A DNA stretch of 64,000 bases, taken from contig NZ_VATY01000001.1 in NCBI RefSeq assembly GCF_005885635.1, positions 558,001-622,000 of the forward strand. Direction: 5' to 3'. The DNA is from Maribacter algarum (ex Zhang et al. 2020). GTDB taxonomy: Bacteria; Bacteroidota; Bacteroidia; Flavobacteriales; Flavobacteriaceae. The translations under genes and the position numbers were made by a program. Shown here one piece after another: positions 26,246 to 33,021 of the stretch (the stretch's first letter is position 1; each line of letters starts with the position of its first letter). The notes under the pieces are model-generated. The model searched no databases, had not been told where the DNA came from, and saw only the letters and a list, made by a program, of their open reading frames with translations.

Positions 26246-26333
26246 ACTGATATTTAGTTATAAAATTTTAATACTTTCAAAATATTACTTTGATAGAAAT
26301 CAAAGGTTCCGTAGAAATTCGTGGTTTTTTCAC

Positions 26334-26867
26334 TTAAAGTTCTTCAGGAATATCTTCTGACTTTTTTATGCGCCATGTATCATCATAAATAGAGCTATAA
26401 ATGATTTCGTAGTCAAATTCGTTTCTTTCAAGTTTGCGCAAAAACTTCTCAGTTTTAATATATCTGTCACCAGATCCGCCAAATTTAATGGCCATGCGCT
26501 CAGCGCCAGCCGGTATGGCCAAGCCCGCATCAATACTTGCGCTAGCCAAAACGGCGACACTATCAGTTTGAAAAATATCGGTTCGAAGGAAATCAGCAAA
26601 ATCCATCTCATAGGTCTTCCCTTTGTAAAATATTTTTATCTCTTCTATGATTGCAGGTCCAACCCCATAGTTATTTAAAGTCAAGGTAATGAAGTCCTCA
26701 TCTGGGTTATAGCCGGTTTCCATGATCAAATAGGGCATAACGGATAAGCGACTTTGTTTTTCAATAATGCTGGTTTGCCTTGCAAAAACAATTAAGGTAA
26801 ATAAACTAATGAAGATTGCCGTTAGCGTGACTATTCTATCTGGAGTCCAAAATTTATTCCTTGCCAT
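26334..26867 (-). CDS. single-pass membrane protein, unknown function
   Basis: A 177-residue protein of no family I recognise. One transmembrane helix lies at about 12-29 (IVTLTAIFISLFTLIVFA); the rest is soluble with beta-strand pattern, including LTLNNYGVGPAIIEEIKIFY, which is typical of small proteins placing an Ig-like domain outside the membrane. The start ATG at 26865-26867 is good. It lies 29 bases after a 57-residue membrane protein gene on the same strand and could be co-transcribed with it. Confidence 0.65.
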   Translation of the reverse strand: MARNKFWTPDRIVTLTAIFISLFTLIVFARQTSIIEKQSRLSVMPYLIMETGYNPDEDFITLTLNNYGVGPAIIEEIKIFYKGKTYEMDFADFLRTDIFQTDSVAVLASASIDAGLAIPAGAERMAIKFGGSGDRYIKTEKFLRKLERNEFDYEIIYSSIYDDTWRIKKSEDIPEEL

Positions 26868-26896
26868 AAAAAATATGATCTATTTTCACAAAGGTT

Positions 26897-27070
26897 TTAG
26901 GAGGCTTTGTTCTTATTATATCCATAAATTATCAAAAATGCCCCTGATATGGATCCAAGCATCCCAACCAATGTGCTTCCACTTATCATCAATCCGATAC
27001 CCGCTATGGTTGCACAGATTCCTAAGGTGAGCATAAAAGCCTCAACATTTCTCTTATTTTTATCTTTCAT
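26897..27070 (-). CDS. 57-residue membrane protein
   Basis: A short open frame from ATG at 27068-27070 to TAA at 26897-26899. The basic N-terminus MKDKNKRN is followed by two hydrophobic segments (about 11-30 and 32-49) with Gly-rich packing (TIAGIGLMISGSTLVGMLGS) and a short basic tail. The composition is that of a real two-helix membrane protein, and it fills the gap between 26867 and 27167. It probably shares a transcript with the next gene. Function unknown. Confidence 0.6.
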   Translation of the reverse strand: MKDKNKRNVEAFMLTLGICATIAGIGLMISGSTLVGMLGSISGAFLIIYGYNKNKAS

Positions 27071-27166
27071 CAAGTATGGTTTATTAATTAAATACCGCGT
27101 TCAGTTTCGTCTTCATACACTATAACTTTGAACTTAAGCTAAGTGCAATATTGAAAAAACTCTTTT

Positions 27167-28399
27167 TCAGTTCAAAAACAAGGTTTCCAAGTGAATGAAT
27201 TCTTCCCAGACGGCTATGGTATTCTCTTGGTTTTTATCTCCAGTAGCATTGGTCATCAATATCTTTCCAATTCCTGTGCTAGGATTGAAATACATAAAAT
27301 TGTAAACTCCGGGGTCGATACCGCTATGACCAATATCACCAACTCCTGTTTCCGCAAAAACATCCCAGAAAATACCATTTCGTTCGCCGTCGGGTACTGA
27401 TAAATGGTTTTTGAAAAGTGTTTCGAAACTCTCTTTACTTAGAAATTCGCTATCTCCTGCATATCCCTTAAGCATTTCCTGAAGAAATAAGCCCAAATCA
27501 GTACTTGTAGTTTTTAATCCCCCATCAGGATAGGTGCTAAGCTCATAGAATGGTGCAATGGTGTGTTTTTTACCCACATATCGGGTAGCAAAACGGCTCA
27601 TATCAACATCTTTGTAAAACCAGCCTGTAGAATCCATTTTTAAAGGTTTGAAAATTTCTTTTTTTGTGAACTCTTCATAAGGCATTTCAGCTACTAATTC
27701 AACGATATATGCTGCCAGAGAGGCACCTATATTTGTATATTCATAAAAACTTCCTGGTTTAAAATCGTAATAATTTTTGGAGTTGTACCATTCTCCATTT
27801 ACCTCAAGCAACTTCTTCAAATACGCATCTAGTGAAATTCGCTTATTGTCTTTAATTTTTTTAAGAAACACTTTTTCCTCAAGCGAAAACCCTTTTGCGT
27901 AAACAGGTTCTTTTTGAAAAACTGGGTCTAAATAATAAGACTTAAATTCGTAATTGCCTGGGGTATCTTTTAAGCCTGAGGAATGTGTCGCCAAATGGAG
28001 AATGGTTATCGGCGTTTGAGGAAACTTGGGATGATCAACAGAAAAAGGAAGGTATTTATTAATAGGATCTTCAAGTCTCAATTTGCCTTTTTCCACCAAT
28101 TGCATTAAAGAAACCCCAATAAGGGTCTTTGAAATAGAACCAATATTTTGAATGGTATTGTTATCATACAGCTTTTTAGAATCTAAATCAGCATAACCAA
28201 AACTATTTTGGTATAAGAAACCATTTGCGTTTACCATTGCTAAAGATAGACCTGGTAGTCGGCTTTTTTGGAAGGCCCTGGTCATTTTTACCGATATAGT
28301 GTCTTCAACAGTTTGCGCTTTCGCTACACTTGTTAGAAAAATTGCCAGAATAATAAAGCCAAACGCATTGGAAAGTATTGAGAAACTTGTTTTTAACAT
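27167..28399 (-). CDS. exported serine hydrolase, beta-lactamase-like
   Basis: A 410-residue protein with a signal peptide (about 1-29, ending VAKAQ). The SxxK motif SISK lies at 88-91, the second motif is YTN (YEYTNIGASLAAY) and the third HSG (GDIGHSGIDPG), so the active site looks complete. The insertion between motifs 1 and 2 is longer than in the other two hydrolases of this block. It lies downstream of a 7TM-AraC regulator on the same strand with 103 bases between. Substrate unknown; an antibiotic role is not supported. Confidence 0.86.
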   Translation of the reverse strand: MLKTSFSILSNAFGFIILAIFLTSVAKAQTVEDTISVKMTRAFQKSRLPGLSLAMVNANGFLYQNSFGYADLDSKKLYDNNTIQNIGSISKTLIGVSLMQLVEKGKLRLEDPINKYLPFSVDHPKFPQTPITILHLATHSSGLKDTPGNYEFKSYYLDPVFQKEPVYAKGFSLEEKVFLKKIKDNKRISLDAYLKKLLEVNGEWYNSKNYYDFKPGSFYEYTNIGASLAAYIVELVAEMPYEEFTKKEIFKPLKMDSTGWFYKDVDMSRFATRYVGKKHTIAPFYELSTYPDGGLKTTSTDLGLFLQEMLKGYAGDSEFLSKESFETLFKNHLSVPDGERNGIFWDVFAETGVGDIGHSGIDPGVYNFMYFNPSTGIGKILMTNATGDKNQENTIAVWEEFIHLETLFLN

Positions 28400-28502
28400 G
28401 GTAGCCTATAACTTGATATTTAAACAGCAATTTATATCAGGGAGACTACATATTCGTCCCACTAAAAACATCGGGACTAACTTGTGATAACTATATCGCT
28501 AG

Positions 28503-29642
28503 TTATTCAATAGAATTTTCCTTTTTGTAGGCCGTCGGAGAAATACCTGTCTCCTTTTTGAAGGCTCTATAAAAACTACTCTTGGAATTGAATCCGCAAG
28601 TATAGGCAAGTCCTAGAAGAGAGTATTTCTCATACTCTTCGAGTTTCAATTTTTCTTTTACTTCTTCGACACGATATTGGTTTATGAAGTCATAAAATGA
28701 AACATTCAGGTGGTGGTTGAGCAAGCTAGATAATTTTTTATCAGTAGTTCCTATAAGTTCTGCAAGTCCACTTAAGGTCAGTTCTTGTTGCAAATAGGGT
28801 TTTTCGTATATTAGGATATCGTCAAGATTACTTTTAAGTTCCTCTAGTTCTTCTCTAGACAAACTGAACTTGATATTTTGATGCTTATCCTTTTTACTCG
28901 CTTCTTCATTATCCAATAAAAATTTAGGAAGGTATATGGTGGATTGCTTTAGTCCATGATATCCAAGATAGATAGTCAAAAGAATCAAAAAACAAAGCGA
29001 TATAAGACCAACGTCCCAAGATATTTCTTTTATGAAAAAGATTCGGTACAAAACAACTACCAAATCAAATAGCACCACCAAAAGGCAGCTGATAAGAAAC
29101 TTATTAATCCAATCGAAGTTTGCTTTTTTAAAACTTGAATAATTGGACTTCATTTTCGTTTTAAACATTAGAAAAAGTCGACCTGATAGGAAAATATATA
29201 AGAGCCAATATAAGTCTTTAATAATGGCCACATATGCCGTACCATGCAATAGCTCTAAATAATCGAAAAGTGTTTTGCCAAGTATTCGACTTATACCTAT
29301 TGGAAGAGTAATAACACCAAAATAGATTATAAATGGTAAGAAATGGAGTAGATGATTTTTAATTAAATTTTTATCCTTTTTGAAAATCGATTTAATATAG
29401 ATAAATAACAATGGGCCCAGAATAAAGCGTGCCCCATCTTCTAATAAATTAAAAAAAATAAAAACATTTCTAAGTTCATGAAGAGACGTCGCTACCGTAA
29501 TAATGATGATCAAGGTAATGCTCAAAAAGAGCATCAAAATGTTTTGTGGGGTTTTTCTTTTTTTAGAAATCGCCAACATAAACAAGATAACCGAAGTAAT
29601 AGCAAAGCCAGTTATTAGAATAAAATCAGCTAGTAGTTTCAT
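28503..29642 (-). CDS. AraC-family regulator with seven-helix membrane sensor
   Basis: A 379-residue protein. The first 225 residues form about seven transmembrane helices with short loops, a sensor type common in flavobacteria; the C-terminal 110 residues are an AraC-type DNA-binding domain (LTLSGLAELIGTTDKKLSSLLNHHL, YTCGFNSKSSFYRAFKK). This half is almost the same as in the TPR-AraC protein at 18342-20231, though the sensors differ fully. Upstream lies a TGTAAC-N16-CGTCTA element that fits an ECF-type promoter. The neighbouring exported hydrolase is the likely target (inference). Confidence 0.9.
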   Translation of the reverse strand: MKLLADFILITGFAITSVILFMLAISKKRKTPQNILMLFLSITLIIIITVATSLHELRNVFIFFNLLEDGARFILGPLLFIYIKSIFKKDKNLIKNHLLHFLPFIIYFGVITLPIGISRILGKTLFDYLELLHGTAYVAIIKDLYWLLYIFLSGRLFLMFKTKMKSNYSSFKKANFDWINKFLISCLLVVLFDLVVVLYRIFFIKEISWDVGLISLCFLILLTIYLGYHGLKQSTIYLPKFLLDNEEASKKDKHQNIKFSLSREELEELKSNLDDILIYEKPYLQQELTLSGLAELIGTTDKKLSSLLNHHLNVSFYDFINQYRVEEVKEKLKLEEYEKYSLLGLAYTCGFNSKSSFYRAFKKETGISPTAYKKENSIE

Positions 29643-29706
29643 TGAAAATAGAATGTGCTAAAATAAAACTATTCCCCGTTGTAGAATCGAGTAAGGAATC
29701 ATTAAA

Positions 29707-29734
29707 TAGACGCAATTCAATTTCATTTGTTACA
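29707..29734 (-). promoter_or_regulatory. candidate ECF-type promoter before the 7TM-AraC gene
   Basis: On the minus strand TGTAAC (29729-29734) and CGTCTA (29707-29712) are separated by exactly 16 bases, the spacing and bases expected for an ECF sigma promoter (-35 with AAC, -10 with CGTC). It would give a leader of about 60 bases. An ECF sigma gene lies 3 kb away at 32320-32874. Confidence 0.45.
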
Positions 29735-29746
29735 ACTACCAACAAA

Positions 29747-29776
29747 TAAAAGGCACTAATTTTAGAAGTGCCTTTT
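29747..29776 (-). terminator. terminator after the ECF/DUF4097 operon
   Basis: AAAAGGCACT and AGTGCCTTTT form a 10-bp stem with a 10-base loop and T-runs on both sides, about 30 bases after the last operon gene on the minus strand. Confidence 0.8.
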
Positions 29777-29806
29777 GTCAAACTTGAAGTAAAATTCCAA
29801 CATTTT

Positions 29807-30616
29807 TTAATTCGACCGTATCATAATATCACCATTCATAGTTTTAAAAAGTATCTCAGCACCACCTCCATTAATAGACCCAGTTACCCATTTGTCGACT
29901 GTTACCTTGTAGACACCAGATGATGATTTCTTTTCATCTTTGCTTACATCTCTTGTCATTTTCATTTCGTAATCTGTATAAATTTCTCCTTGATCTGTCT
30001 TAGCCTTTATATTGGCGGCTAAGTCGCTAGGAAACGTAATATCCAAATCACCATTTAAACTTGTAAAAGCCATCGGAGATTTCTCATAGCCTTTAGAAAA
30101 AGTTACTATAATATCCTTATTTAAGGCATCTGCGATTACCGAACCGCCTATATTTTTTAAGGTAATTGCGCCATTGAGATTACTAATCTCCATTTCACCC
30201 CTTACCCCTTCTACATTTATATTTCCGTTATTGGTGGCACGAAGGTCCAAAGAGAAATTTTCAGGAACCTTAATGGTAAAGTCTACTCTTTTGTTTTGTT
30301 TTTTTGACCTAACGGTTACCTTGTTTTCATATTCCTCTACACTAAATTCGAGAGAGGTATCTCCAATTCTTCGCATACCATCTTTTGTTTTTGAAGGTTT
30401 TGATTTTTCCTTGCTTTTTGTCTCTATAATCACGTCTTTCCCTTGATGTGCTTTAACTGTTATTGAGCCATATAACAATCCTATTTTTAATTTTCCGTCT
30501 TCCCCAGGTTTACTCAAAGGGATGGTGACCGATTCGGTTTCTGATTGGGCAGTAAGACTCCCTACACCTATGAAAAAAATCAAAAGCCCTAAAATTTGTA
30601 ACGTTTTATTATTCAT
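29807..30616 (-). CDS. DUF4097 beta-strand-repeat exported protein
   Basis: A 269-residue protein with a signal peptide (about 1-23) and the DUF4097 repeat, visible as recurrent NG turns: NLNGAITLKNIGG, SLNGDLDITF and TMNGDIMIRSN. The predicted fold is a beta-solenoid. Function is unknown; in flavobacteria such proteins are commonly made in an operon with an ECF sigma factor and its anti-sigma partner, as here. It is the last gene of the four-gene operon and lies 4 bases after its paralogue. The Ser/Lys-rich region near residue 68-80 is an insertion. Confidence 0.85.
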   Translation of the reverse strand: MNNKTLQILGLLIFFIGVGSLTAQSETESVTIPLSKPGEDGKLKIGLLYGSITVKAHQGKDVIIETKSKEKSKPSKTKDGMRRIGDTSLEFSVEEYENKVTVRSKKQNKRVDFTIKVPENFSLDLRATNNGNINVEGVRGEMEISNLNGAITLKNIGGSVIADALNKDIIVTFSKGYEKSPMAFTSLNGDLDITFPSDLAANIKAKTDQGEIYTDYEMKMTRDVSKDEKKSSSGVYKVTVDKWVTGSINGGGAEILFKTMNGDIMIRSN

Positions 30617-30620
30617 AATT

Positions 30621-31487
30621 TTATTTCTTTAAAGTTGCGTCTCCATTCAAGAGATTAAAATCAAGCTTAATTCCGCCTTTACCAATTCTATAGGATTGAT
30701 TTGCGCTCAAATTAAATTTTATTCCTTTTCCGTTTTTAGTTTTGGTTTTTATTAAATCGGGCTTCAAAGCAGTGGTGTCATAATTTGTATACAAATCGCC
30801 ATTCAGGCTTTTAAAAGAAACATCTGCGTTTAGATTGTCTTTAAAAGTAACATTGACATCACCGTTGAGAGAATGGTATTTAGAATCACCAATGGGATTT
30901 CTATAATACGTGATATTGATGTCTTTATTTAATGCATTGACATCAGTCTTGCCCGCTATGTTATCAAGCGTTATGGCTCCGTTCAGATTACTGACAATGA
31001 TTTCATCGCCCTGAACTTCTTTTGCATAAATATCGCCATCGTTCATTGTTGACAACTCAACACTGATATACTTTGGCACTTTGACTATAAAACCAACCTC
31101 AAAACGATAATTGAGTCTTGTCCACCGGTTGTTTCTTGAATTTTCATATCGACCTTTCGCCGTATTAAAGTCGTTATTTGGAGTTTCTACATAAACATAA
31201 ATTTTGTTATCAAGCTCCTCCATTTTGATTTGAATTTCTTGTTTGCCTTCTTGCAAATAACTTTCCCGTTTAGCAGAAATGCTTTTCTCAGCAACTATTT
31301 TTACGGAGTTTCCGTCATAACCCTCAACCTTTATCGGTCCGTTAATATTTTTAACCACCAACATATTTTTATCGGATTTTGATGAAAAATTTAATTCCTC
31401 GGTTATGGTTTCGTTAGATTTTTGTGCAATTGATAAACTACAACATAGAAATACCAAAAGCATCATAATTGTTTTAACTGTTTTCAT
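30621..31487 (-). CDS. DUF4097 beta-strand-repeat exported protein
   Basis: A 288-residue protein with signal peptide (about 1-21, ending LSIAQ) and the same repeat as its downstream neighbour: NINGPIKVEGY, NLNGAITLDNIAG, SLNGDVNVTF, SLNGDLYTNY and LLNGDATLKK. The two are paralogues made from one operon. It lies 20 bases after the anti-sigma gene. The probable place is the periplasm or cell surface; the role is unknown, perhaps a structural or binding solenoid produced on envelope stress (inference). Confidence 0.85.
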   Translation of the reverse strand: MKTVKTIMMLLVFLCCSLSIAQKSNETITEELNFSSKSDKNMLVVKNINGPIKVEGYDGNSVKIVAEKSISAKRESYLQEGKQEIQIKMEELDNKIYVYVETPNNDFNTAKGRYENSRNNRWTRLNYRFEVGFIVKVPKYISVELSTMNDGDIYAKEVQGDEIIVSNLNGAITLDNIAGKTDVNALNKDINITYYRNPIGDSKYHSLNGDVNVTFKDNLNADVSFKSLNGDLYTNYDTTALKPDLIKTKTKNGKGIKFNLSANQSYRIGKGGIKLDFNLLNGDATLKK

Positions 31488-31507
31488 GATTGTTCGTTTT
31501 TTGATTA

Positions 31508-32317
31508 TTATATAATTTGATTGATTGATTGCTCTAATTTTTGTTTTACGGTATTATTGATATCTGGCTTCTCTAATAATTTTTCCATTGATTCTATGGA
31601 AGTCTTCTCTTGAAGTTTAACCATAAGGTCGGCCAATGCAATTTGGACTAAAGGTGAATCTTGAAGTGCAATGGATTTCACTAATCCCATTCTCACTTCG
31701 GGGGTTTCTACATACCTTGCCAGAGATTCAATAGCTACTAATCGAACATTGATATTAGGGTCTTTGTTTAAAGTGAAGAACAGTGCTTCAATTATCCGTT
31801 GATTTGCTTTATTCAATTTGGCAGCCTCGTTTACGGCTTGTAACCTTTTATTGGCGGAAGGTTGCTCTAATAAGGTCAAGACCAATTGTTCGCGAACTTC
31901 CTCAGTTTCATTTGTTGAATTAGACACAACTGTTTCTTGGATGTTTTGTTCAAAAGGGCTTGAGTTTAAAAAATACCCTATTCCTAAACCAATTGCCAAT
32001 AACAACATTCCAAAAGCCAACTGTGGTGTCTGAATAGGGTCAAAGAAAGATTTCAAGTTTACAAACCAATTGGATTTTTTATTCTCTTTTTTCTCAATTT
32101 CAGAATTCAACATATCAAAGAACGAAGCATCCATCATTTTAGATGGTTCGGGGACTTCTAATGCATCTATTTGATTCCAAGTTTCGGCAACGGTTTCAAA
32201 TTCTTCCCTATGCTTTGAACTATTTTTCAAGTAATTCTCGAACTCCTGTTTTCTGCTTTCATCTAAATCTCCAGATAAATACTCCATCATCCATATTTCA
32301 AACTTCTCTTGTTCCAT
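31508..32317 (-). CDS. anti-sigma factor with periplasmic HEAT-like repeats
   Basis: A 269-residue single-pass protein. The cytoplasmic N-terminus (1-50; MMEYLSGDLDESRKQEFENYL) is the usual anti-sigma helix bundle but lacks the HxxxCxxC zinc site. A transmembrane helix lies at about 98-117. The periplasmic part (about 140-265) has HEAT-like repeats (NVRLVAIESLARY, PLVQIALADLMVKL). It lies 2 bases after the ECF sigma gene, which it is expected to bind and hold at the membrane. The HEAT part may receive the signal through protein contact (inference). Confidence 0.85.
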   Translation of the reverse strand: MEQEKFEIWMMEYLSGDLDESRKQEFENYLKNSSKHREEFETVAETWNQIDALEVPEPSKMMDASFFDMLNSEIEKKENKKSNWFVNLKSFFDPIQTPQLAFGMLLLAIGLGIGYFLNSSPFEQNIQETVVSNSTNETEEVREQLVLTLLEQPSANKRLQAVNEAAKLNKANQRIIEALFFTLNKDPNINVRLVAIESLARYVETPEVRMGLVKSIALQDSPLVQIALADLMVKLQEKTSIESMEKLLEKPDINNTVKQKLEQSINQII

Positions 32318-32319
32318 AG

Positions 32320-32874
32320 CTATCTTGTTTCTAATTGTAGAAAAATTGTTCTTAAATCTTTGAGAGCTCGATGTGCCTTTACTTTTGCTGCTCCCTCGCT
32401 ACATCCTAAAATGACTCCAATTTCACTAAACTTCATTTCTTTAAGCTTGCTCAGAACCAAAACCTCACGTTTTTCAGGAGGTAAAAGTTGCATCGCTCTA
32501 TTCAAAACCGAAATCTCATCTTTTTTGTTCATTCCTTTTTCGATACTATCTCCATCTTCTAACTTATATTCCACCGTTGAGATCTCGCTTTTATTAAAAG
32601 CTATTTTGTTTTTGCGGTAGTAATCATAATTCACGTTTCTTGCGGTTCGGAACATCCATGCCGAAAAAGAACCTTCACCAGTAAAAGTGTGCTTGTACTT
32701 TAGCATGCGCACAAAAACATTCTGCACTAAATCCTCACTCAAAGAAGCATTACTATTCATATTGTAAAAGAATCCGAATAGCCTTTTTTTATGCCTTTCG
32801 TATAGCAAGCCCAGCTTATCTAGGTCACCAGATTTCACTTTAAGCATTAATGCGTTGTTGGTCAGTTCTTGCAT
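32320..32874 (-). CDS. ECF RNA polymerase sigma factor
   Basis: A 184-residue sigma-70-family factor with region 2 (about 25-95; LFGFFYNMNSNASLSEDLVQNVFV and WMFRTARNV) and region 4 (about 125-175; LPPEKREVLVLSKLKEMKFSEIG, GCSEGAAKVKAHRAL). No region 3 is present, so it belongs to the ECF group. It begins an operon with its anti-sigma factor and two DUF4097 proteins. A TGTAACC box lies about 50 bases upstream, consistent with self-activation. Confidence 0.93.
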   Translation of the reverse strand: MQELTNNALMLKVKSGDLDKLGLLYERHKKRLFGFFYNMNSNASLSEDLVQNVFVRMLKYKHTFTGEGSFSAWMFRTARNVNYDYYRKNKIAFNKSEISTVEYKLEDGDSIEKGMNKKDEISVLNRAMQLLPPEKREVLVLSKLKEMKFSEIGVILGCSEGAAKVKAHRALKDLRTIFLQLETR

Positions 32875-32898
32875 TTCGTTTTTTGATCTTCAAAAGGG

Positions 32899-32926
32899 TA
32901 AACTGCAATTTCAATAAAAGGTTACA
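32899..32926 (-). promoter_or_regulatory. possible ECF autoregulated promoter
   Basis: TGTAAC at 32921-32926 (minus strand) matches the -35 box seen before the 7TM-AraC gene; the -10 place at the same spacing reads AGTTTA, only four of six bases like CGTCTA. Weak. Confidence 0.3.
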
Positions 32927-32964
32927 AAAAATATCGATTTTCTTTTAAGGTAGGTTTTTCAAAT

Positions 32965-32993
32965 AAAAAAAGCGCTACCTGAAGTAGCGCTTT
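32965..32993 (-). terminator. terminator after the M61 peptidase gene
   Basis: AAAGCGCTAC (32969-32978), loop CTGAA and GTAGCGCTTT (32984-32993) form a 10-bp stem; a run of Ts follows on the minus strand. Confidence 0.85.
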
Positions 32994-33021
32994 CAATTTG
33001 ATTCTAAAGTATATTTAATTC

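Noticed and set aside
16175-28399. The three SxxK hydrolases as antibiotic beta-lactamases
   Set aside because: Length, second and third motifs fit the broad esterase/peptidase group, and the genomic setting gives no resistance context.
28456-28477. GTCCC/GGGAC inverted repeat after the 7TM-AraC gene as a terminator
   Set aside because: The stem is only 5 bp with a 12-base loop and no T-run follows.
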